This document shows, one piece after another, positions 1 to 6,770 of a stretch of DNA of 9,588 bases; within the stretch, counting starts at the first letter, position 1; every line of letters begins with the position of its first letter. Position numbers and translations under genes: made by a program. The stretch comes from Eggerthellaceae bacterium (GTDB lineage: Bacteria; Actinomycetota; Coriobacteriia; Coriobacteriales; Eggerthellaceae): assembly GCA_017533165.1 (NCBI GenBank), contig JAFXIM010000265.1, positions 1-9,588 on the forward strand. The letters run 5' to 3'. The notes beneath the pieces were generated by a model, which was not told the origin of the DNA, did not search any database, and saw nothing but the letters and a program-made list of their open reading frames with translations.

Positions 1-1586
1 ATGCTACCAACCCGATCAACTCCTACGGCGACGCCAAGATGACCCTTGCCGCTCTGAAGAAGGTCGAGTTCCTGGTTGTCGTTGACTACTGGATGACCCC
101 GACGGCCCTGTTCGCCGACTACATCTTCCCGGCTGCTGGCGCACTCGAGCGTCCGATCATCGTGACCCACTACGGCGCAACCGACTCCGTCATGGGCGGT
201 CGCCGTGCAATCCAGCCGAAGTATGACCGTCATGACGACTTCACCTTCTGGCGCAAGCTCGGCCTGGCATGCGGTCAGGATCCGGCAAACTGGCCCTGGG
301 AGACCATCGAGGAGTGCTACTACGACATCATCAAGCCCCTCAACCTCCCCGTCACCTGCTGGAACGACTTCGTCGATTACTTCCGCATGTACTATCCGCC
401 GCTGCATCAGAACAAGTTTGTTGCAAACGGTGGCTTCTGGACTCCGTCTGGTAAGGTCGAGTGCAACTCCACCATCCTGCGTGAGCTCGGCTACGTTGGC
501 ATGCCCACCTATGTTGGCTGCATCGAGAACGAGATCGACACTCCGGAGCTTTGCGAGGAGTACCCGATCGTTCTGACCACCGGTGGCGGCTTCATGCCCT
601 ATCACCACTCCGAGCACTTCAACATGCCGGCTATCCGCTTCATCTATCCGGATCCGTACTTCTCCATCAACCCGCATCTCGCTGAGAAGCTCAACATTGC
701 TCAGGGCGACTGGTGCTGGATTGAGACCCGCCGCGGCCGTATCAAGATGCGCGCAAACGTCGAGGCTGAGGTTCACCCGAACGTGGTCTTCGCACCGCGC
801 GGCTGGTGGTTCCCCGAGCGCGACGGCTCTGCTGACCTCGAGAACCCCTTCGGCTGCCTCGAGTCCAACGTCAACACCCTTACCTCCGTTGACGACGAGC
901 ACTGCGATCCCATGGGCGGCTCCTGGGCTAACCGTGGCCTTATGTGCAAGGTCTACAAGCTCACTGATCTCGACCATGAGTTCACCAAGGCCGACACTCA
1001 GTTCTCCATCCCGGGTTCTGCTTCCGAGCCGGGTATCCACGTTATGCCGAGCCAGACCAAGCTCGACCGTGAGAAGATTCCGTTCGAGAAGCCGCAGCCC
1101 ACTCGTGAGATCCCCGAGGGCTATCACTGGGTATGGCAGCGCGACGCCATCTATCAGGACGGCACCTTCTTCCGTCTGGATGACTCTGGCTGGCTGATCA
1201 ACCCGCGTACCAAGGGTTATCACGACGCTTACACCGGCTGGCGCTACGATGCTGCTGCTCAGTGCCTCGTTGACGACGCAACCGGCAAGAAGTACACCAT
1301 GGAGCGCGAGGAGATCGTAGAGGTCTGCGGTATCCGTTGCTATCCGGGTTATGAGGCTGCTCCGTACGAGTTCCCGTCCACCCTCATCTGGGATTCTGAG
1401 CTTGGCTATGCTCGCCTTGAGGGCAAGCCCTACGCTTACGATCCCAACAGTGGCTGGATGATGGACCCGGCAACGGGCGCATATCATGACGCAAACTACG
1501 GCTACATGTATGACGGTGCTCAGGGCTGCCTCGTCGACCTCGAGTCTGGCAAGCGCTACAGCATGTCCTACGAGCCCATGGACTAA
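1..1586 (+). CDS. Molybdopterin (bis-MGD) oxidoreductase catalytic subunit, 5'-truncated, with repeat-bearing C-terminal tail
   Basis: This is the C-terminal part of a DMSO-reductase-superfamily catalytic subunit. The reading frame is open from base 3 through the window edge (it reads ATNPINSYGDAKM before the first internal Met at 39), so the true start, any Tat signal, the 4Fe-4S cysteines and the metal ligand lie outside. Visible family features are the end of the central domain (VVVDYWMTPTALFADYIFPA, ERP) and a molybdopterin dinucleotide-binding domain from about base 560 to 960, with LTTGGG and HSEHFN. The same landmarks occur in the second Mo/W enzyme at 4508-6757, so the two are paralogues. 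After about base 1000 comes a roughly 190-residue tail with two 38-residue repeat blocks, which is not a normal part of the family. The iron-sulfur and NrfD-like genes that follow indicate a quinol-linked membrane complex like dimethyl sulfoxide, thiosulfate or polysulfide reductase. The substrate is unknown. Confidence 0.93.
   Translation, partial: ATNPINSYGDAKMTLAALKKVEFLVVVDYWMTPTALFADYIFPAAGALERPIIVTHYGATDSVMGGRRAIQPKYDRHDDFTFWRKLGLACGQDPANWPWETIEECYYDIIKPLNLPVTCWNDFVDYFRMYYPPLHQNKFVANGGFWTPSGKVECNSTILRELGYVGMPTYVGCIENEIDTPELCEEYPIVLTTGGGFMPYHHSEHFNMPAIRFIYPDPYFSINPHLAEKLNIAQGDWCWIETRRGRIKMRANVEAEVHPNVVFAPRGWWFPERDGSADLENPFGCLESNVNTLTSVDDEHCDPMGGSWANRGLMCKVYKLTDLDHEFTKADTQFSIPGSASEPGIHVMPSQTKLDREKIPFEKPQPTREIPEGYHWVWQRDAIYQDGTFFRLDDSGWLINPRTKGYHDAYTGWRYDAAAQCLVDDATGKKYTMEREEIVEVCGIRCYPGYEAAPYEFPSTLIWDSELGYARLEGKPYAYDPNSGWMMDPATGAYHDANYGYMYDGAQGCLVDLESGKRYSMSYEPMD
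1179..1565 (+). repeat. Two in-frame copies of a 38-residue OCRE-like octapeptide block in the catalytic subunit tail
   Basis: Block 1 runs from GW at base 1188 to YTM ending at 1301. Block 2 runs from GW at 1452 to YSM ending at 1565. They align without gaps over 38 residues with 20 identities (shared GW, YHDA, YD, CLVD, GK, Y, M) and sit exactly 264 bases (88 residues, 11 octamers) apart. Within block 2, Gly recurs every eight residues (GWMMDPAT, GAYHDANY, GYMYDGAQ, GCLVDLES, GKRY), and block 1 keeps the same phase. This resembles the octamer Gly/aromatic/Asp pattern of eukaryotic OCRE domains. The resemblance is by eye only; homology is not shown. The two copies are divergent in DNA, so the duplication is old. 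Confidence 0.85.
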
Positions 1587-1614
1587 CGGCGACGGAAAGT
1601 AGGAAGGAAAGAAT

Positions 1615-2193
1615 ATGACTCGTTACGTAATGGTCATCGACCAGCGTCGTTGCATCGGTTGCCATTCCTGCACGGTTGCCTGCCGTACCTGGAATAAGCT
1701 CCCGCTCGACATCATCTACTGCCCCGTCTTCTCCGAGGGCGCTCAGGGCGAGTGGCCGAACGTCCACAAGACCTTCGTCCCCACCCTTTGCATGCACTGC
1801 GAGAATCCCGAGTGCGTTCCCTGCTGCCCGAACGGCGCCAGCATCCAGGACGAGGACGGCACCGTATGGGTTGACCCCCAGAAGTGCATGTCCTGCAAGG
1901 TTTGCGTCAACGCCTGCCCCTACGGCATGCGCGATGCTTCCCACATGGAGGACCGCCTGCACCGCTTTGTGCGTAAGTGCACCTTCTGCCGCGACAAGCG
2001 TCAGATGGACCCGAGCGCACAGCCCTATTGCGTGCTGACCTGCCATCAGAAGGCACGTATCTTCGGCGACCTCGACGATCCCAACAGCGAGGTTTCGAAG
2101 CTCATCGGCTCCGTTAAGACCGAGCGCCTCTTCGAGGAGTTTGGCACCGAGCCTCAGGTCTACTACATTCCGGATTTGGGAGGTAAGGCATAA
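1615..2193 (+). CDS. 4Fe-4S ferredoxin-type electron-transfer subunit (DmsB/PsrB/PhsB-like), 192 aa
   Basis: This is the iron-sulfur subunit that would carry electrons between the membrane subunit and the molybdenum site. Four cysteine groups are visible: C13-x2-C16-x2-C19-x3-C23 near the N-terminus, a CMHCENPECVPCCP group, a CMSCKVCVNACP group, and a final KCTFC...C...TC group. This is the four-cluster pattern of the DmsB/NrfC/PsrB family, and 192 residues is the usual length. There is no signal peptide, as is typical for subunits exported with a Tat-bearing partner or kept cytoplasmic. The ATG at 1615 follows an AGGAAGGA ribosome-binding site, 28 bases after the catalytic subunit stop. Its stop codon overlaps the next start (TAATG). 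The family assignment is firm; the specific complex is not identified. Confidence 0.96.
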   Translation: MTRYVMVIDQRRCIGCHSCTVACRTWNKLPLDIIYCPVFSEGAQGEWPNVHKTFVPTLCMHCENPECVPCCPNGASIQDEDGTVWVDPQKCMSCKVCVNACPYGMRDASHMEDRLHRFVRKCTFCRDKRQMDPSAQPYCVLTCHQKARIFGDLDDPNSEVSKLIGSVKTERLFEEFGTEPQVYYIPDLGGKA

Positions 2194-3176
2194 TGAAGCA
2201 TCATTATTGGGAACCGCCTATCGCCCTGTACCTGTTCCTGGGCGGTCTGGCTGGCGGCATCATGTTCCTGTCCGCCATCTTCGACAGCTTCGTGCTTCCG
2301 GGTCACACCCAGATCTTTGCGATGCCTGTCCTCATTGCGTTCGTCTGCATCTGCATCGGCCTTGTCTGCCTGCTTGTTGACCTTGGTCAGCCGGGTGTCT
2401 TCTGGCGCGTTTTCCGTACCGCAACCTCCGTCATCAAGTGGGGTGCAGTGTTCCTGGTTATTGACACCATCGTGTCCATGATCTTCGTCGTTGCATTCCT
2501 CGGCGACAGCTGGGCGTTCCTCGCTCCGCTGAGCAATCTGCTGAAGCCCATTGCTAGCCCGCTTCTGCTGGTTGGCGGTTTCTTCGGCCTGTGCATCATG
2601 ATGTACACCGGCATCATGCTGTCCACCCTGAAGGCACATGCATTCTGGGCCACCCCGGCTCTGCCCGTGCTCTTCACCATTTCCGCAATCTCCACTGGTT
2701 GCGCTGCTGTCGTTCTTTCCATCGGCGGCTTCCCGGCTCAGGCTACGCTTGAGAACCTCGTTGCTGCTGCTGAGGTCAACCATGTCCTGCACACCGTCGA
2801 CATCATTCTCGTGATCACCGAGATCATCGTGCTGCTGACCATGGTTCTGTCCTTCTTGGGCGCCGGCAACGTCACCGCAAAGAAGGCTGCAAAGCGCTGG
2901 GTTTGCGGTTCCTATGCTCCGCTGTTCTGGATCGGCATGGTCCTTGTCGGCCTGCTCATCCCGCTGGCTCTTTACCTCGGTGGCGGCCACGGCGTGGCTT
3001 CTTCCGTTGTTGCTCCCGTGCTCGTCCTCTGCGGCGGCTGCCTGCTTCGCTTCATGGTTGTCAGCACCGACGACCGTGCTCCGCTGCCGGGCGAGGAGCG
3101 CTACATGAATCGCGTTGCTAACCACAAGTACGCTTTCGCAAAGCGTTGGGACTACAACGGCGAGAATGAGTTCTAG
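2193..3176 (+). CDS. NrfD/PsrC-like membrane anchor, quinone-interacting subunit, 327 aa
   Basis: This is an integral membrane protein with about eight hydrophobic helices, near residues 10-32, 42-62, 82-104, 118-142, 150-175, 196-220, 240-262 and 267-288. It is the anchor that exchanges electrons with menaquinone in NrfD/PsrC-type complexes. Family signatures are the N-terminal WEPPIALYLFLGGLAGGIMF segment and, after helix 2, LVDLGQPGVFWRVF. The C-terminus is a short polar tail. Its ATG overlaps the ferredoxin stop by one base, with GGGAGG at 2178-2183 as ribosome-binding site, so translation is probably coupled. Catalytic subunit, iron-sulfur subunit and anchor together form a complete three-subunit reductase order. 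Whether it runs as a reductase or a dehydrogenase is not evident. Confidence 0.95.
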   Translation: MKHHYWEPPIALYLFLGGLAGGIMFLSAIFDSFVLPGHTQIFAMPVLIAFVCICIGLVCLLVDLGQPGVFWRVFRTATSVIKWGAVFLVIDTIVSMIFVVAFLGDSWAFLAPLSNLLKPIASPLLLVGGFFGLCIMMYTGIMLSTLKAHAFWATPALPVLFTISAISTGCAAVVLSIGGFPAQATLENLVAAAEVNHVLHTVDIILVITEIIVLLTMVLSFLGAGNVTAKKAAKRWVCGSYAPLFWIGMVLVGLLIPLALYLGGGHGVASSVVAPVLVLCGGCLLRFMVVSTDDRAPLPGEERYMNRVANHKYAFAKRWDYNGENEF

Positions 3177-3191
3177 AAACTCGTCTCCTTT

Positions 3192-3217
3192 GATCGAAGT
3201 TATGCGTGTCTTCGATC
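3192..3217 (+). other. Perfect 8-bp inverted repeat just downstream of the NrfD-like gene
   Basis: GATCGAAG (3192-3199) and CTTCGATC (3210-3217) are exact reverse complements around a 10-base loop. The hairpin lies between the NrfD-like stop and the strong terminator and has no T-run of its own. It may stabilise the 3' end of the operon transcript, or serve as a protein-binding site; neither is demonstrated. Confidence 0.6.
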
Positions 3218-3229
3218 TGTAGCACTACT

Positions 3230-3266
3230 GGGGGCCTGGCCTGACGGCCGGGCCCCCTTCCCTTTG
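3230..3266 (+). terminator. Rho-independent-type terminator of the Mo/FeS/NrfD operon
   Basis: GGGGGCC-T-GGCC (3230-3241) pairs with GGCC-G-GGCCCCC (3246-3257), giving a 12-bp stem with one T-G wobble and a four-base TGAC loop. It is followed by TTCCCTTTG, a pyrimidine-rich but interrupted T-tract. Its position 53 bases after the last gene of the operon fits transcription termination. The weak T-tract is the only reservation. Confidence 0.85.
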
Positions 3267-3511
3267 TGGCGGAAATTTTCCTTCTATGCCATCTTATGAT
3301 GCTGCTGCAAGCGAATTCGGGGACCTGATTCTCGGCGGCGCAAAGGCTTTCGGATGTCGGGTGGGCTCGCGCTCGAAGGCAGCCTTAGTGACGGCCGTTT
3401 GACCAAATGACATGGCATATAACGCAAATTTCCAGCAAGCGTGAAAGAAAACCATAATGGCGCGACAATGAGCGTTGCTTTGCGACCCGTAACAAATAGA
3501 ACGGAGGAATC
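3267..3511 (+). promoter_or_regulatory. Intergenic region likely holding the promoter of the second gene set
   Basis: No convincing gene lies between the terminator and the ATG at 3512. The 100 bases before that ATG are clearly more AT-rich than the surrounding genes. Candidate elements are TTGACC (3399-3404), TATAAC (3418-3423, only 13 bases after it, which is too short for a standard pair) and CATAAT (3453-3458). TGAC is repeated at 3400-3403 and 3408-3411. A short palindrome GGAAA-T-TTTCC lies at 3271-3281. No single promoter can be chosen by eye, and no known operator is recognised. Confidence 0.4.
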
Positions 3512-4429
3512 ATGGAGTACCAGTTCAAAGATGCCCTGACGGGTTCTACTATCGAATGTGAATTCCCCATGCTTGACACGCGTATCACGCGTGGTGAGAT
3601 TGAGCCGTGCAGGTCTCTTTTCTTCCCCGGCTGCTCATTCATCAACTATGCGCTTCCTTTGGTGGCGGCGGTGTTCGACACACTCAAGCAGCATGACTTA
3701 GCTGACGGCATCTCCTTTCTCTGCTGTGGCAAGATTCTCAGCTACGAGCCTGAAGGCGATGAGAAGAGAGCAAGCTTCGAAGAGCAGCTCATCGAGCGAC
3801 TCCTCGAAACCGACATCAAGCGCATCGTGGCTGCCTGTCCGAACTGCGTAAAGGCCCTTCGCGAGGCTTTTGAGAAGGATGAGCGCATGGCCGAGCGCGG
3901 CATTGAGGTAGTTGCGCTGCCCGCTGAGCTCGCCAAGCTTGGTTATCGTGTAGACGGCTCTACCGCAGCCCAGTTGATCAAGGGCGACGCGAACGAAAGC
4001 GTGCTTTTGTGCACCCATGATTCGTGTCCCGATCGTGACAAGGGCGAGTTCGCCGATGGCTTGCGCGAGATCATTCCCGAGGATCTTTGGGTGGATCCCG
4101 AGCATTCTCGTAGCAGATCCTTGTGCTGTGGCTCGCTGCCCCGCGCCGCGGGTAAGTATGAGGCTGCGGACAAGCTGGCTTACCGCAATGGCGAAGAGGC
4201 GGTGAACGTCAACGCCGATGCGCTGGTGACCGCTTGCCTAAGCTGCGCCTTCCAGCTGACGTTCTGCCAGCCTTACGTGCAGGCGGTTCATTACTTGGAG
4301 CTTCTGTACAGCTGGCGCATTGACTGGGCGCTTACAGGTGGTCTTATGAAGCTGCGCTTCCTGTTCGACGAGAACCTGGGCGCAGAGGAAGTTGATGAAA
4401 GTGGCCGATCCTTTGTCGGGTTGGCTTAG
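3512..4429 (+). CDS. HdrB-like protein with two CCG (cysteine-rich) domains, 305 aa
   Basis: This is a soluble iron-sulfur protein of the CCG family (PF02754 type), as found in heterodisulfide reductase HdrB, GlpC and LutA-like proteins. Two motifs are visible. The first is C41-x29-C71-C72-x36-C109-x2-C112, slightly shorter than the usual first spacer. The second is C172-x32-C205-C206-x35-C242-x2-C245, which is canonical. In HdrB such motifs bind noncubane 4Fe-4S clusters where disulfides are reduced. There are no transmembrane helices, no signal peptide and no attached ferredoxin domain, so it needs an electron partner. The ATG at 3512 has GGAGG at 3503-3507. It is the first gene after the terminator and lies 78 bases before the second Mo/W enzyme, suggesting joint transcription. 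The exact function is unknown. Confidence 0.9.
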   Translation: MEYQFKDALTGSTIECEFPMLDTRITRGEIEPCRSLFFPGCSFINYALPLVAAVFDTLKQHDLADGISFLCCGKILSYEPEGDEKRASFEEQLIERLLETDIKRIVAACPNCVKALREAFEKDERMAERGIEVVALPAELAKLGYRVDGSTAAQLIKGDANESVLLCTHDSCPDRDKGEFADGLREIIPEDLWVDPEHSRSRSLCCGSLPRAAGKYEAADKLAYRNGEEAVNVNADALVTACLSCAFQLTFCQPYVQAVHYLELLYSWRIDWALTGGLMKLRFLFDENLGAEEVDESGRSFVGLA

Positions 4430-4507
4430 CTGACGGTCGAAGCCGAACCGAGGGAAGCCAGACCAGCTCAGCCGAAAGGCCGGAGTAGATTAACGGAGGA
4501 AAGCATT
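4430..4507 (+). other. Short intergenic with small hairpins before the TTG-started Mo/W gene
   Basis: The 78 bases contain GGTCG (4435-4439) facing CGAACC (4444-4449, one bulge) and a GCC-GAAA-GGC hairpin with a GNRA-type loop (4471-4480). There is no T-run and no clear promoter, so the region probably lies inside a transcript. The hairpins could modulate downstream expression, but they are short and may be incidental. Confidence 0.35.
4495..4500 (+). promoter_or_regulatory. Ribosome-binding site GGAGGA that fixes the TTG start at 4508
   Basis: GGAGGA sits seven bases before TTG at 4508. The next in-frame Met (codon 52, base 4661) has no such site and would delete all four cluster cysteines, so TTG is the real start. 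Confidence 0.85.
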
Positions 4508-6757
4508 TTGCAGGGGAAGAAGCCGACGAACTGCCACTACTGCGGGTATTGCTGTGCGTTCATCGCCACAGTGGAGGACGGTCGCGTGATCGACCTCGAA
4601 CCCGATCCCACGCGTTATCCCTACGATGCGCGCATCCTGGCCGGCTGCCGTAGGTGGCGTATGAACCTCGATGCCCTTGATGGGGCGGATCGCGTGAACT
4701 ACCCGCTCAAGCGCGTCGGTGAGCGCGGCTCGAACCAGTGGGAACGTGTTGGCTGGGACGATGCGCTCACAGAGATTGCCGATCGACTGACCGCTCTGCG
4801 AAATCAGCACGGTGCCGGCACCCTGGCCTCCATGATTGGTGGCCCTCATGCGTCTTTCTGGCCGCTTCATCGCTTCATGACCCTGTTCGGCTCGCCCAAT
4901 AACGTTGGCATCGGTCAGATATGCTGGAACCCCCGTATCTGGATGGACGTGCTCACCTTTGGCTGGACCGTTGAAATCGACATTTCGGCTGACACTGAAT
5001 GCCTGTTCGTCTGGGGAACCAACCCTGCCGAATCCGATAACTCCATGTTCTGGCAGACCATCCGTAAGATGGGGAAGTCGGATGTTCCGCTGGTCGTCAT
5101 TGATCCGCGTCGCACCCGCACCGCATCTGTGGCTGATCTTTGGATTGCGCCAAAGCCCGGCACCGACTGCACTCTGGCGCTTGGCTTCATCAACGTGATC
5201 ATCGCCGAGGGCCTGGTTGACCAGGAATTCCTAGACCAGTGGTGCCATGGCTATGACGAGTTGGCGGCGCATGTCGAAAAGTATACGCCTGCTTACGTTG
5301 CGCAGGTGTGCGACGTGCCTGAGGCTGATATCATTCAGGCAGCTCGTTGGTTTGGCCAGGCGAAGGCGGCGGCTCTTATCTCCGGTCGTGGCATCGATCA
5401 GGTGGGAGCCAGCGTGGCGCCCACGCATCGTGCCATCTGCTGTTTGCGCGCCGTTACCGGCAACGTGGACAAGCCGGGCTCTTGCGTGCTTGCCGAAGGC
5501 AGCGACTTCGTTCCCGAAGTGGATCTCGAGCTCACCCTCAATCACATGGACGAGCTTTCCGAGCTGTGCCTGAACACGCCCTACACCCCGCTGCAGTGCT
5601 ATGAGGGCTATGCGCACGTGGCCAAGCTCACCGAGCGCCTCGGTCGCAAGCTCCCCGCGCGCTACCTTACTTCGGCGCACCCTGATCTGGTGCTGCGCGC
5701 CATGGAGACGGGGGATCCTTACCCCATCCGTGCGCTCATCGTGAACGCGACCAATCCGCTGCTCACCTATGCCGACACGCATCGCGTGTTCAAAGCCTTC
5801 ATGGGTCTCGACCTCATTGTGGTGCTTGACTACTACATGACCCCCACGGCCTCCATCGCAGACTTCGTGCTGCCCTCGGCAGGCGCCATTGAGCGCCCGC
5901 TCTTCCAGGCGCACGGCGGCGTTGCCAACATCGCTTACGGCGGCCCGAAGGCGGTTGCGCCCTACTACGAGCGCAAGTGTGACTACGATATTTTGCGTGC
6001 GCTCGGCCTCAAGCTGGGTCAGGCTGAGTTCTGGCCTGAGGAGACCTTCGAAGACGCCATCGCTGCAACACTTGAGCCCTGCGGTATGGATTGGGAAACC
6101 TATTGCATGCTCGGCCTGTGCCACCAGCCCTACGGTTACTACAAGCACCTCCAGCTTGATGGGGAAGGCAAGCCCCAGGGTTTTGCCACCACTACGGGAA
6201 AAATCGAGCTTGCAAGTGAGACGCTCGCGGCCCTTGGCGGTCCGCGACTTCCGGAGCAGTGCGCGCCCTTCCGCCTGTGCTCCGACGAATTCATTGCACA
6301 CGCTGAGGCAGAGGGCGGCACTCACATGCCCCTGCTTACCGGCCCTCGCAAGCAGCCCTACAATGCCTCCATGTACTTCAACAACGAGGCCTTCAGAAAG
6401 AAGCATTCGTATCCCGTCGTGGAGATGAGCGAGCAGACTGCTGCCGATTTGGGCATGAACGCGGGTGATTGCGTAATAATCTCGACCGATAGGGGAGAGG
6501 CCCGTTTCATTTTGGAGACGGTAGATATAAGATATGGTCTACTATCTGCAGACTACGGATGGTGGCATCCCGAGTGGATCCCCGGTGCGCCGAACTTCGG
6601 CGGCATGTGGGAGTCGAACATCAACTGCCTCACCTCGTGCGACATCAACCAAGGCGAGCAAATGATCGGCACCTGGGCTTACAACGCCATCGATTGCGTC
6701 ATCCGAAAAGTGGATGAAAAACTTACTTGGCAACCTGGGTTTACCCCTGAACAGTAA
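4508..6757 (+). CDS. Second Mo/W-bisMGD oxidoreductase, cytoplasmic, acetylene-hydratase/thiosulfate-reductase-like, 749 aa
   Basis: This is a complete catalytic subunit of the DMSO reductase superfamily. The N-terminal 4Fe-4S site is C9-x2-C12-x3-C16 with C47; an additional C15 adjoins it. The likely protein ligand to the metal is C139 (in GIGQICWNP), which would place it with Cys-ligated enzymes. Other landmarks are WERVGWDDAL (about 77-86), FVWGTNPAES, VVIDPRRT, ALIVNATNP, MTPTASIADFVLPSAGAIER and a C-terminal dinucleotide-binding domain. There is no Tat signal, so it probably works in the cytoplasm. Cysteine spacing and overall sequence recall Pelobacter acetylene hydratase, but the residue after C12 is Gly, not the catalytic Asp13 of that enzyme, so that activity is not supported. 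Other relatives include catechol dehydroxylases of gut Eggerthellaceae. The TTG start has a strong ribosome-binding site. A rare-codon patch lies at 6473-6559. The substrate is unknown. Confidence 0.94.
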   Translation: MQGKKPTNCHYCGYCCAFIATVEDGRVIDLEPDPTRYPYDARILAGCRRWRMNLDALDGADRVNYPLKRVGERGSNQWERVGWDDALTEIADRLTALRNQHGAGTLASMIGGPHASFWPLHRFMTLFGSPNNVGIGQICWNPRIWMDVLTFGWTVEIDISADTECLFVWGTNPAESDNSMFWQTIRKMGKSDVPLVVIDPRRTRTASVADLWIAPKPGTDCTLALGFINVIIAEGLVDQEFLDQWCHGYDELAAHVEKYTPAYVAQVCDVPEADIIQAARWFGQAKAAALISGRGIDQVGASVAPTHRAICCLRAVTGNVDKPGSCVLAEGSDFVPEVDLELTLNHMDELSELCLNTPYTPLQCYEGYAHVAKLTERLGRKLPARYLTSAHPDLVLRAMETGDPYPIRALIVNATNPLLTYADTHRVFKAFMGLDLIVVLDYYMTPTASIADFVLPSAGAIERPLFQAHGGVANIAYGGPKAVAPYYERKCDYDILRALGLKLGQAEFWPEETFEDAIAATLEPCGMDWETYCMLGLCHQPYGYYKHLQLDGEGKPQGFATTTGKIELASETLAALGGPRLPEQCAPFRLCSDEFIAHAEAEGGTHMPLLTGPRKQPYNASMYFNNEAFRKKHSYPVVEMSEQTAADLGMNAGDCVIISTDRGEARFILETVDIRYGLLSADYGWWHPEWIPGAPNFGGMWESNINCLTSCDINQGEQMIGTWAYNAIDCVIRKVDEKLTWQPGFTPEQ

Positions 6758-6763
6758 AGGAGA
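6758..6763 (+). promoter_or_regulatory. Ribosome-binding site AGGAGA that fixes the GTG start at 6771
   Basis: AGGAGA lies directly after the Mo/W gene stop and seven bases before GTG at 6771. An in-frame ATG at 6714 lies inside the upstream gene, lacks such a site and would add 19 unconserved residues. Confidence 0.85.
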
Positions 6764-6770
6764 AAGAGAA

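Noticed and set aside
2163..3125. A 320-codon minus-strand frame opposite the NrfD-like gene
   Set aside because: It is a low-complexity, highly charged translation antisense to a clear eight-helix membrane protein, and is expected from Leu/Val/Ala-rich codons read backwards.
3399..3423. A sigma-70 promoter TTGACC...TATAAC
   Set aside because: The spacer is only 13 bases instead of about 17, so the two elements cannot be paired with confidence. They are kept only as part of a general regulatory region.
3385..3645. A small minus-strand protein of 86 codons across the intergenic region
   Set aside because: It overlaps the start and ribosome-binding site of the CCG gene and shows no family resemblance.
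5231..6406. A 391-codon minus-strand frame opposite the second Mo/W enzyme
   Set aside because: No motif is seen, and the + strand protein is conserved along the whole stretch.
4508..6757. Naming the second Mo/W enzyme acetylene hydratase
   Set aside because: The cysteine spacing fits, but the catalytic Asp after the second cluster cysteine is replaced by Gly, and the neighbours do not suggest acetylene metabolism.
4508..6757. Calling this enzyme a specific catechol dehydroxylase
   Set aside because: The likely host group contains such enzymes, but no substrate-specific residue or accompanying transporter or LuxR-type regulator is visible in the window.
4508..6757. Selenocysteine at the metal site of the second Mo/W enzyme
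   Set aside because: The ligand position is a TGC Cys codon, and there is no in-frame TGA inside the gene.
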